64,000 nucleotides of DNA from Ditibartonella apis. Lineage in GTDB: Bacteria; Pseudomonadota; Alphaproteobacteria; Rhizobiales; Rhizobiaceae. The notes beneath the pieces are model-generated. The model searched no databases. It was not told the origin of the DNA and saw only the letters and a list, made by a program, of their open reading frames with translations. The stretch is from the NCBI RefSeq assembly GCF_001952075.1, contig NZ_LXYU01000002.1, positions 372,001 to 436,000 of the forward strand. The letters are read 5' to 3'. Positions 49,479-57,455 of the stretch are shown here, piece after piece. Within the stretch, counting starts at the first letter, position 1. Each line of letters begins with the position of its first letter. A program made the position numbers and the translations under genes.

Positions 49479-49772
49479 TTAAAAAAAGACACCAAAATAG
49501 GCGCGCCACATAAAAATACGGATAAAATAGATAATCAGGAATACGACAATCGGCGAAATATCGATTGATCCGAGGTTTGGCAGAATACGTCGGATCGGCG
49601 CGAGCACCGGTTCGGTCGCCCGATAAAGAAAATTGCCGATTGCTGCAATGAGTGGATTGCGCGGATTTACAATGTTAAACGCATAAAGCCAGGAAAATAC
49701 AGCCCCCGCAATGAGAATGAAAATATAGACACTAAAAACAAGATCTATCACAGATAGCAAAGCGAAAATCAT
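49479..49772 (-). CDS. YggT family membrane protein
   Basis: 97 residues with two hydrophobic segments (about 7-27 and 65-90) separated by the conserved [37 protein letters not shown]. YggT proteins are small inner-membrane proteins often linked to osmotic tolerance or cell division-adjacent genes; no defined activity. Its ATG at 49772 is close behind a GGAAT sequence. Flanked by two unrelated MHS transporters. Confidence 0.9.
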   Translation of the reverse strand: MIFALLSVIDLVFSVYIFILIAGAVFSWLYAFNIVNPRNPLIAAIGNFLYRATEPVLAPIRRILPNLGSIDISPIVVFLIIYFIRIFMWRAYFGVFF

Positions 49773-49902
49773 TCTCTATTCCTTCGAAAGTCGACTAACA
49801 GCGAAATTGCCATTCAAACGTTTGATGGGCAAGGCTTTTTTAACAAGCGCTTAAAACTTATCATGAAAAATCACAAGCGCAGCAAAAGTTTGTGAATTCA
49901 AT

Positions 49903-49966
49903 GCATATTCCGATCGGGGCATATTCCGATCGGGGCATATTCTGGTTAGGGCATATTCCGATCGCG
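49903..49966. repeat. Four tandem 16-bp units downstream of the MHS transporter gene
   Basis: The unit GCATATTCCGATCGGG occurs twice perfectly (49903-49918, 49919-49934), once diverged (GCATATTCTGGTTAGG, 49935-49950) and once with a single change (GCATATTCCGATCGCG, 49951-49966). Each good unit contains the palindrome CGATCG. It starts four bases after the transporter stop on the minus strand. Noncoding; likely slippage-prone. Confidence 0.85.
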
Positions 49967-49970
49967 GCAA

Positions 49971-51308
49971 TCACAAATCCTTTGTTTCGAGCTCCTCTAT
50001 CCCTATCGGCATTTGTTTCTTTTCTCCGAAAAAAATGAGGTAAAGCCCGACAAGGCTTGCAAGAAGAGAAATGATAATCAGATACCACATATGAAACATA
50101 GGAAAAACCGGTTGCATCAAATTGATTGCCCATGGCGTCAAGCCACCGAAAACGGCATAGGCAATATTATAAGAAAAAGACAATCCCGAAAACCTGACTG
50201 TGGCCGGAAAACTGCGAACAATCACATAAGCAACCGAACCGACATAACCGGCAAAAAAACCGAGAAAGGCCGAAAGCACGAAAAACACGCCCGTTGAATA
50301 TCCTGCACAGTGATAAAAAACGTAAGAGATGACCGCAAAAACAATTCCCGAAAAGGTAAAAAACTTGCCACTGCCAAAACGGTCACAAAGAAATCCTGCA
50401 ACCGGCGTTCCAAGAATAAGGAAAAAACTGGTAATCGAATTGGCAGCAAGAGTGACGTCACCTGAATAATAATAAGGCGCAGCTTTCATATAGTTCGGGG
50501 TGAGCAAGGTACTGATCATAATCGTTGCGGATAATGTCCATGTTAAAAGAACAGCAACGACAACACTTCCCAGATATTTCGTCAAAACCACTTTCAAAGG
50601 GATTTCTTTGGATAGAGCTTTTTTCCTTTTCAATTCTTTGAAAATTGGCGTTTCCTCCAGAAACCGCCGGAGCCAGACAGCAATCAGCCCGAAAATCCCG
50701 CCAATGATGAAGGCAACCCGCCAGCCCCAAAAATCGGTAACATTTTCAGGCCACGGCAAAACATTGTTATGAACAATGTGATTGATTGCAAACGCGATAA
50801 AAGAACCGATCAGAATGCCAAGGGACAAACCGGAGGTAAGAACGCCTGTAGACAACCCGACATGACGCTCGGGAACATGTTCGGCTACGAATGTCCACGC
50901 ACCGGGAACTTCGCCGCCGACGGCTAACCCCTGCATCATCCGGCAGGCCAAAAGAATAAGCGGAGAAAGAATACCGAAATGGTTATAGGTCGGTACAAAA
51001 GCCATGCCCAAGGTTGCAAGCGACATCAAAAGGACCGAAAAAGTAAAAATACGCTTTCGTCCGAGTTTATCACCAAGATGTGCCATGACGACTCCCCCTA
51101 TAGGGCGCATCAGATAACCGGCGGCAAATATGCCATAGGTCCATGTTGTGGCGAGCCAAGGCGACATTTCCGACGGGAGAACCGTATGAGAAATTTCGGC
51201 TGTAAAGAACACAAATATAATGAAGTCATAAAACTCGAGTGCTCCCCCCAGAGAGGCAAGTCCCAAAGTGCGTATGTCATCACCATTCAAATTACGTGCA
51301 GACTTCAT
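49971..51308 (-). CDS. MFS metabolite:proton symporter (MHS family), second copy type
   Basis: 445 residues, 12 predicted helices. LGGALEFYDFIIFVFFTAEISHTVLP, HLGDKLGRKRIFTFSVLLMSLATLGM, CRMMQGLAVGGEVPGAWTFVAEHVPERHVG and the RRFLEETPIF loop identify the MHS group (ProP/KgtP/ShiA relatives). It is clearly diverged from the transporter at 48100, so not a recent duplicate. Substrate unknown. A tandem repeat follows its stop codon; the metallochaperone promoter region lies upstream, divergently. Confidence 0.84.
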   Translation of the reverse strand: MKSARNLNGDDIRTLGLASLGGALEFYDFIIFVFFTAEISHTVLPSEMSPWLATTWTYGIFAAGYLMRPIGGVVMAHLGDKLGRKRIFTFSVLLMSLATLGMAFVPTYNHFGILSPLILLACRMMQGLAVGGEVPGAWTFVAEHVPERHVGLSTGVLTSGLSLGILIGSFIAFAINHIVHNNVLPWPENVTDFWGWRVAFIIGGIFGLIAVWLRRFLEETPIFKELKRKKALSKEIPLKVVLTKYLGSVVVAVLLTWTLSATIMISTLLTPNYMKAAPYYYSGDVTLAANSITSFFLILGTPVAGFLCDRFGSGKFFTFSGIVFAVISYVFYHCAGYSTGVFFVLSAFLGFFAGYVGSVAYVIVRSFPATVRFSGLSFSYNIAYAVFGGLTPWAINLMQPVFPMFHMWYLIIISLLASLVGLYLIFFGEKKQMPIGIEELETKDL

Positions 51309-51354
51309 CTTTTTCCTGTTTTGCGGGCTTTATGAAAATAAACTACTCCCCGCC

Positions 51355-51390
51355 CTTGACCTTACCCTATAGGAACCCCTCATATTATAG
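51355..51390 (+). promoter_or_regulatory. Probable MerR-family copper-type promoter of the HMA chaperone
   Basis: CTTGACCTTACCC starts at 51355, giving a -35 TTGACC (51356-51361) and the same CTTGACCTT-N-CC string as the copA promoter. The -10 region is CATATTATAG (51381-51390), 19 to 21 nt downstream depending on the hexamer chosen. The long spacer is a hallmark of MerR-family targets. Inference. Confidence 0.45.
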
Positions 51391-51420
51391 TAAATAGTCA
51401 ATAGGCAAAGGAATATAAAA

Positions 51421-51633
51421 ATGTCTGATCAAAACACAAGCTTGTTCAAGGTAGAGGATATGACATGCGGGCATTGTGTAAAAACAATCACCAACGCTAT
51501 CAAAGAAAAATATCCGTCTGCCGATGTCAATATCGAACTCGACAAACATCTCGTCAAAGTCAAAGGTGTGGCCGACAAGGCAAGTTTGGCTGACATTATG
51601 AAGGAAGAGGGCTACACGCCTCAAGCCTTGTAA
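51421..51633 (+). CDS. Heavy-metal-associated domain protein, CopZ-like chaperone
   Basis: 70 residues, one HMA domain of ferredoxin-like fold with the metal site MTCGHCVKTI (CxxC). AAAGGA lies about eight nt before ATG 51421. Single-domain HMA proteins carry Cu+ to CopA-type ATPases; the promoter resembles that of copA 42 kb away, favouring copper, whereas the adjacent zinc/cadmium ATPase gene would suggest zinc. I prefer copper because GHC-type CxxC chaperones normally bind Cu+. Confidence 0.85.
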   Translation: MSDQNTSLFKVEDMTCGHCVKTITNAIKEKYPSADVNIELDKHLVKVKGVADKASLADIMKEEGYTPQAL

Positions 51634-51646
51634 AAATCAACAGAAT

Positions 51647-51677
51647 TCTCTCTTCAAGCTGTCATGCTTGAAGAGAG
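51647..51677. terminator. Hairpin shared by convergent chaperone and MerR genes
   Basis: CTCTCTTCAAGC pairs perfectly with GCTTGAAGAGAG across a TGTCAT loop. It covers the last codons of the MerR gene. T-runs are poor on both sides. Confidence 0.5.
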
Positions 51678-52081
51678 CTTATATCTGCGAGGCTTTCAAT
51701 AACCTTGCATTCATGTATTTTATGGCCGCTGCATGGCTTTGTTATTCTCTCCAGCTCTTTTTCCAGAATTTTCAGGCGTGAAATTTTCATGCGCGTTTCT
51801 GCAAGTTGCTTTTGTGCAATCGTATCTGCTTCCCCGCATGGATCATCCGGATGTTTGGAAAGCGTTATAAGCTGGCGGATGGCTTCGATAGAAAAGCCGA
51901 GATTTCTAGCTCTTAAAATAAACAACAGACGCTTGTAATCAGCTTCGACATAACGGCGCTGATTTCCTTCTGTGCGCTCGGCCTCGTCCAGCAGGCCGAT
52001 TTTCCCATAATAACGGATTGTTTCAATGTTACATCCGGTATGTTTTGAAAGTTCGCCGATTGAAAAATAGATTTTCTGCAT
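51662..52081 (-). CDS. MerR-family metal regulator (ZntR/CadR/PbrR type)
   Basis: 139 residues from ATG 52081; the 17 upstream in-frame codons overlap its own operator and are excluded. N-terminal MerR helix-turn-helix (YFSIGELSKHTGCNIETIRYYGKIGLL, ERTEGNQRRYVEADYKRLLFILRARNLGFS), a long dimerisation helix, and metal-site cysteines: DDPCGEAD at its start and CSGHKIHECKVIESL at the end. This cysteine pattern is that of divalent Zn/Cd/Pb sensors rather than Cu+ sensors. It is divergent from the zntA-like ATPase and sits beside a MerR-type operator, so it is the predicted activator of that gene. Confidence 0.87.
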   Translation of the reverse strand: MQKIYFSIGELSKHTGCNIETIRYYGKIGLLDEAERTEGNQRRYVEADYKRLLFILRARNLGFSIEAIRQLITLSKHPDDPCGEADTIAQKQLAETRMKISRLKILEKELERITKPCSGHKIHECKVIESLADISSLQA

Positions 52082-52089
52082 TTTTTCTC

Positions 52090-52120
52090 TTGAACCTGTA
52101 GTTACTACAGGAATTATATA
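52090..52120 (+). promoter_or_regulatory. MerR-type operator/promoter of the zinc/cadmium ATPase gene
   Basis: -35 TTGAAC (52090-52095) and -10 TATATA (52115-52120) are separated by exactly 19 nt, the lengthened spacer of MerR-activated promoters. The spacer holds the perfect dyad CCTGTAG-TTA-CTACAGG (52095-52111), close to CadR/PbrR operators. Orientation is toward the ATPase gene; the regulator gene starts on the other side. Confidence 0.8.
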
Positions 52121-52281
52121 GTTATTCGACAATGAATTCCACCGTCGGAAATATCATTTTCGGGAATTTCAGTTCGCGGATTTCGAGAGTCAGATTTTCA
52201 AAAATGAAATTCGAGATTCTGCAATTTTGGTGTTGAAGTTTCCGTTACATGACTGGAAGCCCGAAAGAGGAGAAACGAGCC

Positions 52282-54702
52282 ATGGCTGAAGTCGAAAAGA
52301 AAACCGTTCTACATGCTCATAATCATCAAATAAATAACGATAATGCCGCAAAACCTGTTGAACAGAGCCAAGACATTGTTTCCCATTCTCCAATGGAGAC
52401 CGCACAAAGTAGCAATAAGGTCGAATCGGTGTCCGAAGATGAAAAAGAACATCGTCATGAACATCACTTAAATGCCGGACATCATCATGACGACCACCAT
52501 GAACACACTCATGATCATTGCTGTGGCGGTCATTGCCACGATCATTCCCATGAAGATGATGATGAAGATGAAGAAATCGTCGATGACGACCCGCGGTTAG
52601 AAGCGGGAAACGATTCTTTATGGCGCGTTGAAGGCATGGATTGCGCAGCCTGTGCAAGAACGATTACCACCGCTTTGGAACGCATGTCCGGCGTGGAAAA
52701 TGTTCATGTTTCTCTCACCAGAGAAAGACTGTCTTTAAAAGCGGATAAAAGCCGTGTGAGCCCCGAAGAGATAGAAAAAACAGTCGCATCGCTTGGTTAT
52801 CGCCTTCACAAAATCGACAACGATCAACCTCGGGAACAACAAGAAGAAAAATCCTGGTATCAAACGCAAAAAGGCCAAGCGGCGATCTTTTCCGGCGTTC
52901 TCCTTGTTCTTGCATATGTTGCATCGGCTTTTTTACCAAATTTGTCGTTCTGGTTTTTTACAATTGCCGCACTCGCTGCACTTCTTCCGGTTGCAAAACG
53001 GGCGTTTGCTGCATTGAAAAATGGCAGCCCTTTTACGATTGAAATGCTGATGACAATTGCGGCTATCGGTGCCATTTTCATTAATGCGACACAGGAAGCA
53101 GCTGTCGTTGTTTTTCTCTTTTGTGTCGGCGAAGTGCTTGAGGGGGTTGCAACGGGTCATGCCCGTGCAGGCATCAAATCACTAAGCAAGCTTGCTCCTA
53201 AAACCGCTTGGAAAGAAGTAGACGGCAAGCTTGAAGAAGTCCCTGCCGACAGCCTTCGGATTTCAGATATTGTCCTTGCAAGACCGGGCGATCGTTTGCC
53301 AGCTGACGGCGTTGTTATCGAGGGAACCTCCGGTGTCGATGAATCGCCGATTACCGGTGAATCAATCCCCGTAACAAAAACAATCAACAGCAAGGTTTTT
53401 GCCGGTTCCATCAATAATGAATCGACATTGCGTATCCGTGTGGAAACAAAGCCTTCCGATAATACCATTGCACGCATCATTTCACTTGTCGAAGAAGCAC
53501 AAGACGCGAAAGCGCCGACAGAACGGTTTATAGATGCTTTTTCTAAAATCTATATGCCGATTATCGTCGGTATCGCGATCCTCGTCGCCATCATCCCCCC
53601 TCTCTTCGATGGGCAATGGAGAGAATGGACCTATCGCGGATTGGCGCTTTTATTGATCGGCTGTCCTTGTGCTCTTGTTATTTCTGTTCCGGCTGCAATT
53701 GCATCCGGACTTTCGACCGGCACCCGTCATGGTCTTCTTGTCAAGGGTGGGAACGTAGTCGAGACTTTATCGAAGGTTGATTGTATAACATTCGATAAAA
53801 CCGGCACTTTGACCAAGGGCGCACCAGTTGTCACAGATGTTGTTGCAACCGAATATTCTGAAAATGAATTATTGCAACTTGCCGTTGCTCTGGAACGGGA
53901 ATCTAGCCACCCGCTTGCTGTTGCGATCATCACTGAAAGCGGAAAACGTAAAATAGAAGCAGTTTCGGTAAAAGATGTCAAAGCCGTTGCCGGTAAAGGT
54001 ATTATTGCCGAGTGGAAAGGTAAACCGGTTTTTATCGGAGCCCCAAGATTTTCAAGCGATTACGGAATTATCGGCCAAACATTACAAAAAAGTGCTGAAA
54101 AATTCGAAAGCGAAGGAAAGACGGTCGTCGTTGTTCATCATGATGGTAAGGCAATCGGCGTTATTGCAATGCGTGACGAGCCTAGGGATGATGCTTTTGA
54201 AGCTTTAGAAGAACTCCGCCAGTTAAACATTGAAGCCGTTATGCTGACCGGTGACAATAAACAGACCGGAGAAGCCATTGCAAGAAAACTGGGTATTGCC
54301 GTCAAAGCCGAATTGATGCCGGGCATGAAAGTGGAAGCAATCAATGAACTTGGCAAAAATCATATTGTTGCTATGGTGGGCGATGGTATCAATGACGCAC
54401 CGGCACTTGCAGCCGCGAATGTGGGCATTGCTATGGGCTCGGGAACCGATGTGGCGTTGGAAACAGCCGATGCAGCCATATTGCGCAACCGTGTGAGCGA
54501 TATACCGACACTTATTACGCTTGCCCGAACAACAATGTTGAATATCAAGGAAAATGTCGCCATAGCGCTCGGCTTGAAATTGATTTTTCTTTTAACAACA
54601 ATTTTCGGCATTACAGGACTTTGGCTTGCTGTTATGGCCGATACCGGAGCAACTGTTCTGGTTACACTTAATGCATTAAGGCTTTTATTATTCAAAAAAT
54701 AA
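52282..54702 (+). CDS. zntA: Zn2+/Cd2+/Pb2+-exporting P1B-2-type ATPase
   Basis: 806 residues from ATG 52282 (GAGGAG nine nt upstream, preferred to ATG 52249). Unusual N-terminal 110 residues rich in His, Asp and Glu (HRHEHHLNAGHHHDDHHEH..., HDHCCGGHCHDHSHEDDDEDEE), a probable metal buffer or sensor. One HMA domain (VEGMDCAACARTI), then eight helices with the CPC site (LIGCPCALVIS), TGES actuator, DKTGTLT, SSHP and [10 protein letters not shown]. The C-terminal MADTGATVLVTLNALRLL with its aspartate is the ZntA transport-site signature. Exports divalent soft metals to the periplasm; predicted to be activated by the divergent MerR protein. Confidence 0.93.
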   Translation: MAEVEKKTVLHAHNHQINNDNAAKPVEQSQDIVSHSPMETAQSSNKVESVSEDEKEHRHEHHLNAGHHHDDHHEHTHDHCCGGHCHDHSHEDDDEDEEIVDDDPRLEAGNDSLWRVEGMDCAACARTITTALERMSGVENVHVSLTRERLSLKADKSRVSPEEIEKTVASLGYRLHKIDNDQPREQQEEKSWYQTQKGQAAIFSGVLLVLAYVASAFLPNLSFWFFTIAALAALLPVAKRAFAALKNGSPFTIEMLMTIAAIGAIFINATQEAAVVVFLFCVGEVLEGVATGHARAGIKSLSKLAPKTAWKEVDGKLEEVPADSLRISDIVLARPGDRLPADGVVIEGTSGVDESPITGESIPVTKTINSKVFAGSINNESTLRIRVETKPSDNTIARIISLVEEAQDAKAPTERFIDAFSKIYMPIIVGIAILVAIIPPLFDGQWREWTYRGLALLLIGCPCALVISVPAAIASGLSTGTRHGLLVKGGNVVETLSKVDCITFDKTGTLTKGAPVVTDVVATEYSENELLQLAVALERESSHPLAVAIITESGKRKIEAVSVKDVKAVAGKGIIAEWKGKPVFIGAPRFSSDYGIIGQTLQKSAEKFESEGKTVVVVHHDGKAIGVIAMRDEPRDDAFEALEELRQLNIEAVMLTGDNKQTGEAIARKLGIAVKAELMPGMKVEAINELGKNHIVAMVGDGINDAPALAAANVGIAMGSGTDVALETADAAILRNRVSDIPTLITLARTTMLNIKENVAIALGLKLIFLLTTIFGITGLWLAVMADTGATVLVTLNALRLLLFKK

Positions 54703-54726
54703 AATGGCTCTTTCGAGCCATTTTTC
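54700..54726. terminator. Intrinsic terminator between zntA and ialB (convergent)
   Basis: AAATGGCTC (54702-54710) pairs with GAGCCATTT (54715-54723), TTTC loop, T-run on the plus strand and A-run upstream, so it can act in both directions. Confidence 0.88.
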
Positions 54727-54763
54727 CAAATCAAACTAATCAGACGATTATGCAGTCGACGGA

Positions 54764-55318
54764 TTATTTTTTAAGTGCATTCAAGCGATCAAGAGCCGAA
54801 CCGAAGCCATCAAGTTGCACAAAGAGATTATCCAGCGGCTGTTCATTATTACCGGCCGAAGTTGCTTTGACATTGAGTTGTTTACCAGCGCGTAAGGCTT
54901 GAGTTGACGTTTTGTCAAAGGCAACAGGAACAATGCAACCGACAGGCATACAGGTACGAACGCCTGTTTCAATAACCGCCTTGGTATCATCAACCTGAAG
55001 CTTTACCGGTTTGGAAACCAGAATGCCGAAAGGCACAACAATAACACCGGAAACATCCCCGTTATTATTTGTCGAAACATTCATGCTGATGACCGGCTGG
55101 TTCTGGTTGTTAACTTCCTGGCGAAGCAGAGCACAAGCTTTTTCACCGTTCTGTATGGCACAATTGACCGTCCATAGCCCATAGGTTTCAGTAAGCGACG
55201 AAGCACCATTCGGCAACGTTGCGGCATTGGGTCTGCCGCCCTTATCATTAGCGGCGACGGCTGATAAAGTAGAACAAAGTAATCCAGCCACAAAAAAAGA
55301 ACTGAGCAAACGTTTCAT
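54764..55318 (-). CDS. ialB: Invasion-associated locus B family protein
   Basis: 184 residues from ATG 55318, where a clear signal peptide begins (KRLLSSFFVAGLLCSTLSAVA). The mature domain is IalB: ETYGLWTVNCAIQNGEKACALLRQE, ISMNVS, VIVVPFGILVSKPVKLQVDD and TGVRTCMPVGCIVPVAFD, with the family's two cysteine pairs that likely form disulfides. First described in Bartonella bacilliformis as half of the ialAB invasion locus; homologues are widespread and periplasmic or outer-membrane associated, with unclear biochemistry. rppH/ialA lies 105 nt upstream, preserving the locus. Confidence 0.9.
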   Translation of the reverse strand: MKRLLSSFFVAGLLCSTLSAVAANDKGGRPNAATLPNGASSLTETYGLWTVNCAIQNGEKACALLRQEVNNQNQPVISMNVSTNNNGDVSGVIVVPFGILVSKPVKLQVDDTKAVIETGVRTCMPVGCIVPVAFDKTSTQALRAGKQLNVKATSAGNNEQPLDNLFVQLDGFGSALDRLNALKK

Positions 55319-55423
55319 ATTAAAATTCTTTCTGGAAGTATTTCCCCGATATTTGAAATTCAAACACAACGTATAAAGGAACTGATGCGTTGAAACCAGA
55401 AAAATTTCATTCGTTTGACTGTA

Positions 55424-55954
55424 TCAAGCAATAATATGCCGGAACTCGGCAACAACCTTTTCGTAAACAGCTTGTTTAAACGGCACGACCATCATCGGAA
55501 GAGCTTCCAGATCCACCCACTTCCACTGATCGAATTCTGCAGTATTGTTTGCCGGAGGCGGATTGATCGCAATTTCTTTGTCATCACCTGTAAAGCGGAA
55601 TGCAAACCATTTTTGTGTTTGCCCGCGGTATTTGCCCTTCAACGCAATGCCGACAAGTTCCTCAGGCAAATCGTATGTAAGCCACCCCCCTGTTTCCGCA
55701 ATTAATTCTATCGAACGGACACCGGTTTCTTCATAAAGTTCTCGTTTTGCCGCTTCGATAGGGTGTTCACCCTTGTCAATTCCCCCTTGTGGCATTTGCC
55801 ATATTTTGGAAGCACCTTTGAGCTCGCTTAAACGGTTTGTAATTCGCCGTCCGGCCCATACTTGATTGTCTTTATTAAACAAGGCAATTCCAACGCACTT
55901 ACGGTAAGGCAAATCTGTCTTGTTTTTTTGTTTATCTATATCGTTTTTTGTCAT
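55424..55954 (-). CDS. rppH: RNA pyrophosphohydrolase RppH (IalA)
   Basis: 176 residues. Nudix hydrolase with a complete box, [23 protein letters not shown] (G-5x-E-7x-REUxEExGU), and the RppH-type start [21 protein letters not shown]. It removes pyrophosphate from the 5' end of mRNAs to trigger decay and also cleaves dinucleoside polyphosphates; in Bartonella it is known as IalA. Upstream of ialB on the same strand; separated from ctpA by a terminator, so it starts its own transcript. Confidence 0.93.
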   Translation of the reverse strand: MTKNDIDKQKNKTDLPYRKCVGIALFNKDNQVWAGRRITNRLSELKGASKIWQMPQGGIDKGEHPIEAAKRELYEETGVRSIELIAETGGWLTYDLPEELVGIALKGKYRGQTQKWFAFRFTGDDKEIAINPPPANNTAEFDQWKWVDLEALPMMVVPFKQAVYEKVVAEFRHIIA

Positions 55955-56112
55955 CTTTTATTACCAAATGTATTGCCATCCGAAATCATATCAAGATTCT
56001 ATAACGCTTTGATTAAGCCCGCCACCCTTAAGTTATATTTTAAAAATCGGAACCTTTGGCTTCCGGTTTTCTCTTTCCATGGGTAAAACTCCAAAGCCCT
56101 ATTTCGATAAAC

Positions 56113-56137
56113 AAAAAGCGCGTTGAACGCGCTTTTT
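56113..56137 (-). terminator. Intrinsic terminator after ctpA
   Basis: AAAAAGCGCGT pairs perfectly with ACGCGCTTTTT (TGA loop). The A- and T-runs make it functional on the minus strand for ctpA. Confidence 0.9.
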
Positions 56138-56144
56138 ATTTAGT

Positions 56145-57455
56145 TCAATTAGGAACGCCTTTTTGCGGGTTCGGAGGAAAGGCAGCATTTGCCATTTCAC
56201 CACGCAACAATTTATAGGCTTCATTAAGCTGGATATCGTCTTTCGGGTCCTTCGGAACAAAGGCGGCAGAGCCGGATCCCTTATCATCTTCCTGATTGCC
56301 CTTGATATGACCTTTCAACTCGGATTCGCCCAAATTGACGTCATAGCCTTTGTACTCGTCCGGTAATGGCTGATCTACCTTGATATCGGGTGTAATCCCC
56401 TTGCCCTGGATTGAAGAACCCGAAGGTGTGTAATAAAGCGCTGTCGTCAGACGCAAAGCGCCGTTATCTCCAAGCGGAATAATTGTTTGTACCGAGCCTT
56501 TGCCAAAAGATTGCGTGCCAAGAATCGTTGCACGGCGATGATCCTGCAAGGCGCCAGCGACGATTTCGGAAGCACTGGCCGACCCGCCATTGATGAGAAC
56601 AATCAACGGCTTGCCATTGGATATGTCGCCCGGTTTTGCGTCAAAGCGCATGACTTCTGCCTGATCACGTCCACGCGTTGAAACAATTTCACCTTTATCA
56701 AGGAATGCATCCGATACACTGACAGCCTGATCCAGTAATCCACCCGGATTCAAACGCAGATCAAGGACATATCCTTTAAGCTTATCTGCCGGAATCTTCG
56801 ACTGGATGTCTTTAATAGCTGCCTGCAAGTCATCATAAGTTTGTTCAGTAAACTGGATGAGACGTAAATAACCGATATCACCCTCGACACGATATTTGAC
56901 GGCCTTGACTTTGATAATATCGCGAACGACAGTGATTTCGAGTGGTTTATCAACACCGTTACGGATAATTGTCAGTTTGATCGGCTTGCCGACTTCGCCG
57001 CGCATTTTGCTGACAGCATCATTCAAGGTCTGACCACGCACCTGTTCGCCATCAATTTTGGATATCAGATCACCAGCGAGAACGCCAGCTTTGGAAGCAG
57101 GCGTATCCTCCATTGGCGAAACAACCTTGATAAGGTCATTTTCCATTGTCACTTCAATACCCAATCCACCAAACTCGCCTTTGGTGGAAACCCGCATATC
57201 CTTTGCCTCTTCGGCATTCATGTAGGATGAATGCGGATCAAGCGAGGTCAACATACCGTTGATAGCATTTTCAATCAGTTTTTTATCATCAGGCACTGTC
57301 ACATATTGTGCCCGCACGCGTTCAAAAACATCACCAAAAATGGCAAGCTGCTTATAAGTGTCACCATCACTATTTGCTGCAAAAGATTGCATCATGATCA
57401 TTGAACTTGCGCCCAATAATGCTCCGGCAGCCAAAACAGTCAATTTACGAATCAT
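56145..57455 (-). CDS. ctpA: Carboxy-terminal processing protease (S41 family)
   Basis: 436 residues. Signal peptide, PDZ domain (LIKVVSPMEDTPASKAGVLAGDLISKIDGEQVRG), then the S41 protease core. The catalytic Ser-Lys dyad is visible: the serine in GGSASASEIVAGALQD and the lysine in GTQSFGKGSVQTIIPL. It trims C-termini of periplasmic proteins and affects envelope integrity, as in Brucella and Rhizobium. Its start overlaps the envC end by 11 nt, indicating translational coupling. Confidence 0.94.
   Translation of the reverse strand: MIRKLTVLAAGALLGASSMIMMQSFAANSDGDTYKQLAIFGDVFERVRAQYVTVPDDKKLIENAINGMLTSLDPHSSYMNAEEAKDMRVSTKGEFGGLGIEVTMENDLIKVVSPMEDTPASKAGVLAGDLISKIDGEQVRGQTLNDAVSKMRGEVGKPIKLTIIRNGVDKPLEITVVRDIIKVKAVKYRVEGDIGYLRLIQFTEQTYDDLQAAIKDIQSKIPADKLKGYVLDLRLNPGGLLDQAVSVSDAFLDKGEIVSTRGRDQAEVMRFDAKPGDISNGKPLIVLINGGSASASEIVAGALQDHRRATILGTQSFGKGSVQTIIPLGDNGALRLTTALYYTPSGSSIQGKGITPDIKVDQPLPDEYKGYDVNLGESELKGHIKGNQEDDKGSGSAAFVPKDPKDDIQLNEAYKLLRGEMANAAFPPNPQKGVPN

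Noticed and set aside
49861-50133. Minus-strand frame running through the 16-bp tandem repeat
   Set aside because: It overlaps the end of a well-supported transporter gene in another frame, and its apparent repeats only reflect the DNA repeat.
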